Origin: CAIWXH01 sp964555675
Lineage (GTDB): Bacteria > Chloroflexota > Chloroflexia > Chloroflexales > Chloroflexaceae
Length of the DNA stretch: 64,000 nucleotides
Assembly: GCA_964555675.1 (NCBI GenBank)
Contig: CAZKTU010000001.1
Coordinates: 124,001 to 188,000, forward strand
Reading direction: 5' to 3'
In this document: positions 52,572 through 60,700 of the stretch, piece by piece
Layout: each line of letters starts with the position of its first letter
How positions within the stretch are numbered: position 1 is the first letter of the stretch
The notes under the pieces: model-generated
The model's database searches: none
Seen by the model: the letters and a program-made list of their open reading frames with translations, nothing else
What the model was told of the DNA's origin: nothing
Made by a program: the position numbers and the translations under genes

Positions 52572-53867
52572 ATGAGTTATTATAACTATGCAAAAAAATT
52601 TAATGATAGCATTTGTAAAAATGATATAAATTCGCCGATATCACATATAATATTTATACCTTATGACGACTATGATATATTATGTGAAACCGAAGTAGAT
52701 GAATATTGCAGAATATCATGGTGTTTTGATATATTTAAATTAAGAGACCAATTTTATAATTATAATAATTATATAAATCCTTATACTAATGAACCATTTA
52801 ATAAATTTGAAATAAAATATATATTTTCTAAGTTTGAAGAATTTAATAATTATCTTATATCTACATTTGAAATTTATGATTTTAGCAAACATATATCATT
52901 TAATGATTTTGAAAAAATAACATCAAAAAATTATAATTCACAAACGGGTGAATTAAAAGGTATAGATTCTAAAGATTTTCAAATATTGGAAAAATTAGGA
53001 GAAGGATCTTTCGGTTTGGTTAATAAGGCATTATTTAAAAATAATGGTAAAATTTATGCATTAAAACTTGTAAGTAATTTTTCATATATTGAAAATGAAG
53101 TAAACATTTATATGAAGATAGGTTGTGGTATATATACTAAAACTTGCCATCCTAATATAATGAAATGTTATGGTTGGTTTAAATCTATAGGTGGAATATA
53201 TGCATTAATCTTAGAATATATAGATGGTATAGATTTTAATTCATTACTTAATATAGAGAAAAAAGAATATCAGAAAATATATAACAATTCAGACAATTAT
53301 TTAACTAAAAAATATTTATACTATTTTTTACAAATAGTAGACACTGTTAATTGGTTACATTCTGCGGGAGTAACACATTTAGATATTAAACCTCAAAATA
53401 TTATGATACAATTAAATAATAATTTATCATCAGACTCAATATTTAATTATTGGAAAAATGATAGAATAGTCCTTTTTGATTTTGGATTATCAATAGATAA
53501 AACAGAAAATATTAGAAAAATGTCAGGTACTCCGAAGTATATTTCTAAAGAGATCGCTACTAATATTTTAAAACCGGATATTTTAGATGAAAATAATAAA
53601 ATTATTTTAGATAATGTAATACCTTATAACTATAAAACTGATATATGGGCATTAGGTGTGCTTTTATATGTATTATTAAATGAAAATCATATTTCCCCAT
53701 TTGATGGTGATTCTACTAAATCAATATCTAAACAAATAATAGAATTAAATTATGATAAAACAATAATTCCAAAACGATACATATCTATTATCGAAGATTT
53801 TTTTGAAGATCCTGATAAAAGAATAGTTTTGAGAGATGTATATTTTCTTATTAAAAATATAAGATAA
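52572..53867 (+). CDS. Serine/threonine protein kinase, 431 aa
   Basis: A complete canonical kinase domain from about residue 135: LEKLGEGSFGLVNKAL, YALKLVSN (ATP-binding Lys), VTHLDIKPQNIMIQ (HxDxKxxN, about residue 270), VLFDFGLSID (DFG, about 302), GTPKYISKE and DIWALGVLLYVLL. The Lys two after Asp in the loop marks Ser/Thr specificity. The first 130 residues are a family-specific extension. Much closer to eukaryotic kinases than the other two kinase-like proteins, suggesting a separate, possibly host, origin. Confidence 0.93.
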   Translation: MSYYNYAKKFNDSICKNDINSPISHIIFIPYDDYDILCETEVDEYCRISWCFDIFKLRDQFYNYNNYINPYTNEPFNKFEIKYIFSKFEEFNNYLISTFEIYDFSKHISFNDFEKITSKNYNSQTGELKGIDSKDFQILEKLGEGSFGLVNKALFKNNGKIYALKLVSNFSYIENEVNIYMKIGCGIYTKTCHPNIMKCYGWFKSIGGIYALILEYIDGIDFNSLLNIEKKEYQKIYNNSDNYLTKKYLYYFLQIVDTVNWLHSAGVTHLDIKPQNIMIQLNNNLSSDSIFNYWKNDRIVLFDFGLSIDKTENIRKMSGTPKYISKEIATNILKPDILDENNKIILDNVIPYNYKTDIWALGVLLYVLLNENHISPFDGDSTKSISKQIIELNYDKTIIPKRYISIIEDFFEDPDKRIVLRDVYFLIKNIR

Positions 53868-53884
53868 TTACTCAAAGAGTAATT
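53866..53884. terminator. Palindromic gene-end element between convergent genes
   Basis: AATTACTC-AAA-GAGTAATT overlaps the last two bases of the kinase stop codon. Confidence 0.65.
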
Positions 53885-53917
53885 TAAATTTTTTAGAATA
53901 TAACACCGTTTTATTAT

Positions 53918-54208
53918 TTATTTCAAATATTCTTTTAGATCATTAAAAAAATCCTCTTCAAATATATAAAATTCAAAAAACATATCATTTTTTAAAAAAG
54001 AAATAGTATTCAATGTATTATTTAAATTTATAATCCACCCTGCATTTCTTAAACTTGTATAAGTTTCTTTACTTGTAGGTGGATATGAAATATTATATTC
54101 TCGTTCACCATCTATCTCACGATCAAATAATACACCATCTATATACATAGGCAAATTTGGAATAACGGTAGCATCATTATTAAACCAAAAAGAACAAATT
54201 TCACTCAT
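53918..54208 (-). CDS. Hypothetical protein, 96 aa
   Basis: Not recognised. Compact alpha/beta sequence (FWFNNDATVIPNLPMYID, then TYTSLRNAGWIINLNNTL) with an acidic C-terminus. No membrane segment. Confidence 0.65.
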   Translation of the reverse strand: MSEICSFWFNNDATVIPNLPMYIDGVLFDREIDGEREYNISYPPTSKETYTSLRNAGWIINLNNTLNTISFLKNDMFFEFYIFEEDFFNDLKEYLK

Positions 54209-54212
54209 TTAT

Positions 54213-54225
54213 TACTCAGCGAGTA
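54213..54225 (-). terminator. Palindromic gene-end element
   Basis: TACTC-AGC-GAGTA, 8 nt 3' of the homing-type nuclease stop and 4 nt before the next minus-strand start. Confidence 0.55.
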
Positions 54226-54233
54226 TCTTTAAA

Positions 54234-55925
54234 TTATTTTTCTAAAGTTTCAAATATCATACATTCTTGAATTATATCATCCATCTCTTCTAATATATCA
54301 TCTTCTACATTAATATTTTCTTTGATTGTATTATTACTTTCTTTGATCGTATTATCAAATTTAATTTCTTGTACTCTTTTACCTTTATCATTATAAATCC
54401 ATATAACAAAATTAATCATGTTACCTATTTGTGTATATCTATTCATATTAAATTCATATTTAACATTAAATGTATATTCTGATTTAACTTCGATCGTCAG
54501 ATCTTTTGATTTGACATAGATATCAGGATGATATCTTCTTGGTTTATCATAAAAATATATTAATGATGGAATACCTTCAACAACAATATCATCTTCTGTA
54601 ATACCTTCTTTTACTAAATCATTAATTGCAAACTTTTCATAACCTCTAATAAATATTTCTTTTCCAGAATCAAATATATAAGATTTTAAAGCATATCCTG
54701 ATGCTACAGCTTTTTTTCTTACCTCAGGTAATGTTAAATTATGCACACCTCCGTGATTTCTAATATTTGTTTCTTTTGCTTTTATTTGAGCTTTATCTCT
54801 GATTTCTTTTACTTGCATATTATGCATTACATTATATTTTTTTAATAATGTTTCTCTGATTTTTTCTTTAATATCATTTAATTCAAAAACAGATCTTACA
54901 CCATATTTTTTTATACATGCTTCTATCTTATTATTAGTTGCGCAATTTTTACAAAATGGATAACTATTAAATGTATGCCATGTTTTATAATCCTCATTGC
55001 CACATTTGCAAATAAATTTTAATTTACTGATATAATTATTCTGATATTCAGATTTATCTGAAATAATTTGACAATTATTATTATTTGCAAATAATAGAAT
55101 ATCATTCCATTCAGCTTTTCTAGATGATCGAGAACAATTTAAACACCCTGAAACATTATTTAATAAACCAGAATATGTAATATCTTTAATTTGACCGCAA
55201 TGGCAAATATATTGCAATTTTGATTTATTATTAATATAATTAGTTGATACTAAGGTTAATCCCTTCTCTTCAAATGTTTTTCTTACACTGCTAATATCAT
55301 TTTTCTGATAATTATTATAACATTCCATACAACCTGAATTATAATCTGTAATATTTTTATCAATTATACCAAATGAATGTTCTGATTTAATCTGAATATG
55401 ACCTGATGGGTATTCTACTAAAAAATCAGTTTTACTATGTGATTTTTCTTTGGGTTGTCGTGATAACATACTCCATCCGTATTCTTTTAACTCTTTCATT
55501 AAAGTTTTATAGTAATAATCGTTTGCTAATTTCTCTTCATAATAATATTCTATATTTGTAAATAATAATTTTTCTCCGCAATAATAATAAAATTTATTAA
55601 TCAATTCATCTTTACTACCATTAATATATTCATCTAAAAGAATATCTTTTCTATCTTTTATTGATGTTTTTGATACTTTAGCAGAGCATTTTGAACAACA
55701 TAAAATATTTTCATCGCGTTTCTTTTTTGTTACTTGAGATTCTGCTCTAACTTCAACATCTTTCTTACAAACAGCGCATTCAAATATACATTTTGTTGTT
55801 AAACTATATACAACTTCGGAACTATCTTCAAATCTATTACCATCACTATCACACAATACCCAACATTTAAATTTTGATTGTTTATTAGTAAAATAATTTG
55901 TAAAATCTGAATATGATTTAAACAT
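54234..55925 (-). CDS. Zinc-ribbon PD-(D/E)XK nuclease, putative free-standing homing endonuclease
   Basis: 563 residues. Zinc-ribbon-like pairs: CAVCKKD with CCSKCSAK, YICHCGQI with GCLNCSRS, and FICKCGNE with FCKNCATN. Then repeated KYGV-type DNA-binding helices (IKKYGVRSVFELNDIKEKI, LLKKYNVMHNMQVKEIRDKA, NHGGVHNLTLPEVRKKA), typical of phage and NCLDV homing enzymes. A nuclease core follows: RRYHPDIYVKSKDLTIEVKS (D...ExK), about residues 475-495. It has its own promoter-like element and stands next to the capsid gene. The target site is unknown. Confidence 0.75.
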   Translation of the reverse strand: MFKSYSDFTNYFTNKQSKFKCWVLCDSDGNRFEDSSEVVYSLTTKCIFECAVCKKDVEVRAESQVTKKKRDENILCCSKCSAKVSKTSIKDRKDILLDEYINGSKDELINKFYYYCGEKLLFTNIEYYYEEKLANDYYYKTLMKELKEYGWSMLSRQPKEKSHSKTDFLVEYPSGHIQIKSEHSFGIIDKNITDYNSGCMECYNNYQKNDISSVRKTFEEKGLTLVSTNYINNKSKLQYICHCGQIKDITYSGLLNNVSGCLNCSRSSRKAEWNDILLFANNNNCQIISDKSEYQNNYISKLKFICKCGNEDYKTWHTFNSYPFCKNCATNNKIEACIKKYGVRSVFELNDIKEKIRETLLKKYNVMHNMQVKEIRDKAQIKAKETNIRNHGGVHNLTLPEVRKKAVASGYALKSYIFDSGKEIFIRGYEKFAINDLVKEGITEDDIVVEGIPSLIYFYDKPRRYHPDIYVKSKDLTIEVKSEYTFNVKYEFNMNRYTQIGNMINFVIWIYNDKGKRVQEIKFDNTIKESNNTIKENINVEDDILEEMDDIIQECMIFETLEK

Positions 55926-55970
55926 TTTTTTTTTGATTATTAAGTTTTTTTTAGAAAAACTGTGAAATTA

Positions 55971-55985
55971 TATTTTTCATTTTTT
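55971..55985 (-). promoter_or_regulatory. Early-promoter-like A-rich element fused to gene-end palindrome
   Basis: Reads AAAAAATGAAAAATA on the minus strand, TG 54 nt before the nuclease ATG; overlaps the arm of the capsid gene palindrome. Confidence 0.5.
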
Positions 55986-56001
55986 ACTCGTTGAGTAAAA
56001 A
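55981..56001 (-). terminator. Extended palindromic gene-end element after the capsid gene
   Basis: Nine-pair stem TTTTTACTC/GAGTAAAAA with loop GTT, 25 nt 3' of the major capsid protein stop. Confidence 0.65.
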
Positions 56002-56026
56002 TTTTAATAATTTTGCTAGGGATTTC

Positions 56027-57535
56027 TTAGAGCGAAGGATGGCCGAATGATCCGTTAGCGTACCGACCAATATTCCAATTCATGACGAATGCAATATGAT
56101 TCCACTTTTGAGGGTAGTTGACGAGAGCACCACCAGAAGCGATTCTAATAGCGTTACCACTTCCAGTAAGAGCAGCAGTGGTTGAAGAAGCAGCCTTAGC
56201 TTCATCAGATGCATCATAAACAAGTGAAACGTTTGCAAGCTTGCTGAAATTGGTAGATCCCATAGGATCAAGAGACCAAGTCTTCAAACTGTATGAGATA
56301 AGATTGTATCCAGTCTGATCAGGGGCATTATCACTGAAATAGTATGGTGAAGTCCATGCGAAATAATCGGAACCCATAGAATATCTTACAGTGTTTTCGT
56401 AATGGAGATGTACAGCACTGAAAGGATTGAAAGATCCAGCGGAGGGAACACTTGTAGTTGGTGTACCAATTGTAGCAATGTTAGAGAGAGCACTATAAGT
56501 GGTATAGTTACTTCCTTCACGACCATATGAAGAATTGAAGCTATTAAGAGAGCAATTTTCGGCAAGGAAGAAGATTGCAATGATAGCATGTGAGAAACGA
56601 ATATCGAAACTGGTACGGGAATTGATATCCTTGAAAGGAGAGATAGACGCAGTCTGAACCTGATGAATAAGAACATCACGAGGTGCATCACCAAGCTTCA
56701 TTCTTTCATCATTGTGAAGAACAACATAATGAGCATATGTCTGAGGATCAACGAGGGTGGGCTTTTCAGTTCCAGGAGTAGAAGCATTAGTCCAAACAAC
56801 GACATCGTTTACGGTGGGAGAAGCGGCAGCACCAACGCCAGGGTAAACAACAACAAGCTGTTCAAGAGGTCTGAACTGATAGTTAATCTTAACTTCGTTG
56901 AAAGGAAGAGCAGCTACTGGAAGAGCAACTCCAGAATCTTCAGAGAACCAGAAAGGAAGAGGAAGATCACGATATGATCCATCTCCTACGGCTTCATTAC
57001 GCTTATTAATAAGATCGGTGTTATCTCTATTACCAGCAAGCTTAGTCATCGAGTCTACAGAACCAATCATATTATCATAAACCTGTTGCTTTCCAGGAAG
57101 GATCTTAAACTGACGATAGCAATCCATGAAATAATTATCAAATTCTTCAACCATTAATTCGTTGAAAGTAATTTGGACCTTAAGAATAAGATTGTGCATA
57201 AGATTATGAGTCCATGCAACACCCGCATCAGTGTTCCAACCAGTAGCGTGAGCTCTAAGACCCATAAGAGGAATCTTAGCACGGAACCAGCAGTGTAAAA
57301 CGTAATCTGCACCTCTGTTAAGAGCAGCAGCTACGTTATTTGCACCGAAATTGGGGGTACCAGAAACGTGGCGAAGGGAAACTGGAATGAAAGAGAACCA
57401 GTTAACCTTTTGAATACTAGAGATGAAAACGGTAACAGCGTGAGGGCCTCCGTACATTAATGACTCGATATGGTCATAAGTTGCAATATCAATAAAAGCA
57501 GTTTGAGGTGCAGTATTTGTTAATGAAGTCGACAT
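56027..57535 (-). CDS. Major capsid protein (double jelly-roll)
   Basis: 502 residues, within the 450-510 range of NCLDV capsid proteins. Iridovirus/marseillevirus-type N-terminus FIDIATYDHIESLMYGGP, then VPVSLRHVSGTPNFGANN-like text (here IPVSLRHVSGTPNFG), TWTH-like WTHNLMHNLILKVQITFNEL, LPFWFSEDSGVALPVAALPF, NEVKINYQFRPLEQL. The C-terminal half has YSMGSDYFAWTSPYYFSDN and a final NWNIGRYANGSFGHPSL. Its GC content is strikingly higher than the rest of the window, as expected for the most abundant virion protein. It lacks an early-type element. Confidence 0.96.
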   Translation of the reverse strand: MSTSLTNTAPQTAFIDIATYDHIESLMYGGPHAVTVFISSIQKVNWFSFIPVSLRHVSGTPNFGANNVAAALNRGADYVLHCWFRAKIPLMGLRAHATGWNTDAGVAWTHNLMHNLILKVQITFNELMVEEFDNYFMDCYRQFKILPGKQQVYDNMIGSVDSMTKLAGNRDNTDLINKRNEAVGDGSYRDLPLPFWFSEDSGVALPVAALPFNEVKINYQFRPLEQLVVVYPGVGAAASPTVNDVVVWTNASTPGTEKPTLVDPQTYAHYVVLHNDERMKLGDAPRDVLIHQVQTASISPFKDINSRTSFDIRFSHAIIAIFFLAENCSLNSFNSSYGREGSNYTTYSALSNIATIGTPTTSVPSAGSFNPFSAVHLHYENTVRYSMGSDYFAWTSPYYFSDNAPDQTGYNLISYSLKTWSLDPMGSTNFSKLANVSLVYDASDEAKAASSTTAALTGSGNAIRIASGGALVNYPQKWNHIAFVMNWNIGRYANGSFGHPSL

Positions 57536-57565
57536 TTTTATTTAGGTAAAATAAAAAAAATAAAT

Positions 57566-57580
57566 AAAAAAATGAAAATT
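57566..57580 (+). promoter_or_regulatory. Orphan early-promoter-like A-rich element on the plus strand
   Basis: AAAAAAATGAAAATT, oriented away from the capsid gene, 202 nt before the polymerase ATG and about 95 nt before a strong hairpin. No ORF lies between. It may start the polymerase mRNA with a long leader, a short non-coding RNA, or be chance. Confidence 0.3.
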
Positions 57581-57671
57581 TACTTAAAAAATATTTTTCC
57601 ATAAATAGCAAAAATATAGTAATATTTTCGCTGGATAAAACAAACATATTTTTTTTAAGTAATCTAGGGCC

Positions 57672-57713
57672 GATATTTATCTATACAAATCAAAATTTGT
57701 ATAGATAAATATC
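57672..57713. repeat. Perfect 19-bp inverted repeat with 4-nt loop between capsid and polymerase genes
   Basis: Left arm GATATTTATCTATACAAAT (57672-57690), loop CAAA, right arm an exact complement (57695-57713). It is by far the strongest hairpin in the window and lies in the 247-nt divergent region between the capsid gene (-) and DNA polymerase gene (+), where no gene ends. It is unrelated in sequence to the TTACTC elements. The rest of this gap is AT-rich with no ORF. Confidence 0.9.
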
Positions 57714-57782
57714 ATATCATTCTTTCAAACAATAAAAATAAAAATAAAATAATTTTAAATTCGAAAAAATTCAAATTTAAAA

Positions 57783-60700
57783 ATGAGTGATATTTTTTTG
57801 TTACCAAGAACAATTTATATGAAAGCCCATTATTGGGGATATAAGGAATATGATGAAAATGGTGAAGATCCCTATATTGATATTCATATTGCTGGTACAA
57901 CAATAGAAGGAAAATCTATATATGCTATAGTCCAAGGATTTAATCCGTATGCATATTTGAAATTGCCTGATAATATTGTTTGGAATAGTGCAAAAATTGA
58001 AGCAGTAATCCAGTATTTTCAAAAAGTTATGAAAAGAAATGGTCCTATAGATTATGAAATAATAATTAAAAAAGAATTGTACTTTGAAAATCAAGTTAAA
58101 TGTATCAAGTTGACATTTCCTACGCATAGTGCAACTACAAAATTTGCAGGGATGTGTCATAATATTAGGGGTAACATTTATATTGAAAATGTAGGTGTAT
58201 TTCGCGCTGGTGAATTTGTAGTAAGTGAAGCATCATTTGATCCTATTGTGAAATATACTGCAATAAGAAATATAAATTTGGCAGGTTGGTTGAAAATTAC
58301 CGAGACCATTCCAAATGACGGTTATGGATATGAAAGTTACGACGATTTTAAATTTAGTAGTTCTGACGTTGATGTAAATGTTGCATGGGATGATGTAGAA
58401 CCGTATACTCCTCAATCAATTGTGATGACGCACCAAACGTATATATCATTTGATATTGAATGTTATTCTTCAAACCATAATTCTAAAATCCCAAATGCCA
58501 CGGATATAAATAATTGTATTATTAGTATTGGTTGTGTAGTAGGAAAAACTCATCAAACACATCTAGGATTGAAACGATATGTATTAGTAGTTGGTAATCC
58601 TCTTGAAATTGAATCTTCCGAGGGTGAAGAGGTAACGATTATTCGCTGTAATGATGAAAGCGAATTATTAATTAAATTTTCTGAATTTATTAATGAAGTT
58701 AATCCTGATATTTTTATTACTTATAATGGTATGAAATTCGATTGGGATTATCTTATTAAACGGTCAGAAATTTTAGGAGTATATAGACAATTTAGTAAAA
58801 TAAGCAAACTTGACGGTGAACGTGCAGAATTAAAAGATATGAAATGGGAGAGTTCCGCATATGGTAAACAACAATTCAAATATTTTGAAGCTCATGGTAG
58901 AAATAACGTCGATGTAATTCTTGAAGTTGAAAGAAACCAAAAGAAATTACCGAAGTATAGTTTAGAATATGTTAGTAGTTTCTATCTTAATAAACATAAG
59001 GATGATTTAACACCAAGACAATTGTTTATGTCATATCAATGTTACATTGAATTATATGATTACGTCATGCAATTAAATGACGGATTGATTGAACAAAAAA
59101 TAAGAATATATATTAAAAAAACTGTTCAACGTATATTAATTAATCGTTATTGTAGTGGCGTGATTAAAAAAATAAGAAATAAATTATTGAATGAAAATAC
59201 AAAAAATGGTATCCAATTTAAAAATGGTATTAGAAGTTTGTTAACATTAATATGTGAATATAACGTTCAGGATTGTATTTTGCCTATAGAATTGTGCGAT
59301 TTTTTTAAAATTCAAATTAGTATGGAAGAAACAGCAAATATTGTCAATGTACCAATGTCTTATCTCCATACTCGTGGTCAAGGTATTAAAGTATTTTCAC
59401 AAGTTTATCGAGAAGCTCTGAATAACGATTATATTATACCATTTCGTAAAAGATTGGATAAAGATGATTATGAAGAATATATTGGTGCATTAGTAGCAAA
59501 CGCAGTTCCCGGATTTTATAGAAATGTTGCATGTTTAGATTTTTCAAGTCTGTATCCATCAATTATGATTGCATTTAATATTTGTTATACTACACTTCTT
59601 AAAGATGACGATCCAACTCCTGATAGCGATTGTAATATTTTAGAATGGGATGATCATAGAGGATGCGAACATGATAAATCTGGAAATAAGGTAAAAAAAG
59701 AAATGATTTTATGTAAACACCATCGATATAGATTTAAAAAGATGAAAATGTTACCTGATGGTACTCGAATTAATGAAGGAATTATGCCTAGAATGGAAAG
59801 AAATTTATTAGCAAATCGTAAAATTGTTAAAAAAGAGATGGAAAAGAAAGAAGCAATGTATGATATGGCAAGCGGCTTTGCTACACCAGATCAAATAGAA
59901 GATTATAAAAAATGGGGATACCCTATTATTGAAAAAGGTAGTCTAAATTCTGATGAATTACACAAACTTCAAATGGAGGCTGCAGTATTAAATGCAAAAC
60001 AGTTAGCAATTAAAATTGCTGCAAATAGTGGTTATGGTATTCTCGGTGCTCAAGGAGGTATGATTCCATTAGTAGAAGGTGCTGCAAGTATTACATATAT
60101 GGGTAGAACATTGATTACAGAAACAAATAAATATTTAGTTGAAAATATTAAAGGTGATGAAAATGGTAAAGGGAAAGTAGAATTAGTATATGGTGATACA
60201 GATTCAACAATGGTATATTTTAAAAATCTGAATGTTAGCGAGTCATTTGATATGGCAGAAAAAGTAGTAAAAGATATTAGTCATCATCTTAAATGTATGA
60301 TTATTGGTATTGATAGTAATGTTTGTGTTACATTAGTCGAAAATGGGAATATAGAATTAATTAATATTAGAAAATTTGATAGAAAAAAAATTAAATTATT
60401 AAATGACGATGATAAAGTAATAATATATACATACGATGCATTACCAATTAGTTTAACATTTGAAAATCTCTATGGTTTGTATTTATTATTAAGTAAAAAA
60501 CGATATCTTGCCTATATTTTTAACAGAAAAGGTGAAAAAGGTAAATTTCAAAAGAAGGGTGTAGTATTAGCACGTAGAGATAATTCTCAATATTTAAGAG
60601 ATTCTTATGAAGCTATTACAAAATCTATTCTTGATGGGAAAAGTAAGGATATAGTTTATAATATGTTATATGATAAAGTTCATATGCTATTTACAAGACA

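Noticed and set aside
56386..57080. Several ORFs on both strands inside the capsid gene
   Set aside because: Overlap a certain capsid protein gene in other frames; they arise because its GC-richer sequence has fewer chance stops.
60187..60207. Intein at the DNA polymerase YGDTDS site
   Set aside because: Motif C is continuous and no Hint domain or splice residues are present; the only insertion is the 49 residues further on.
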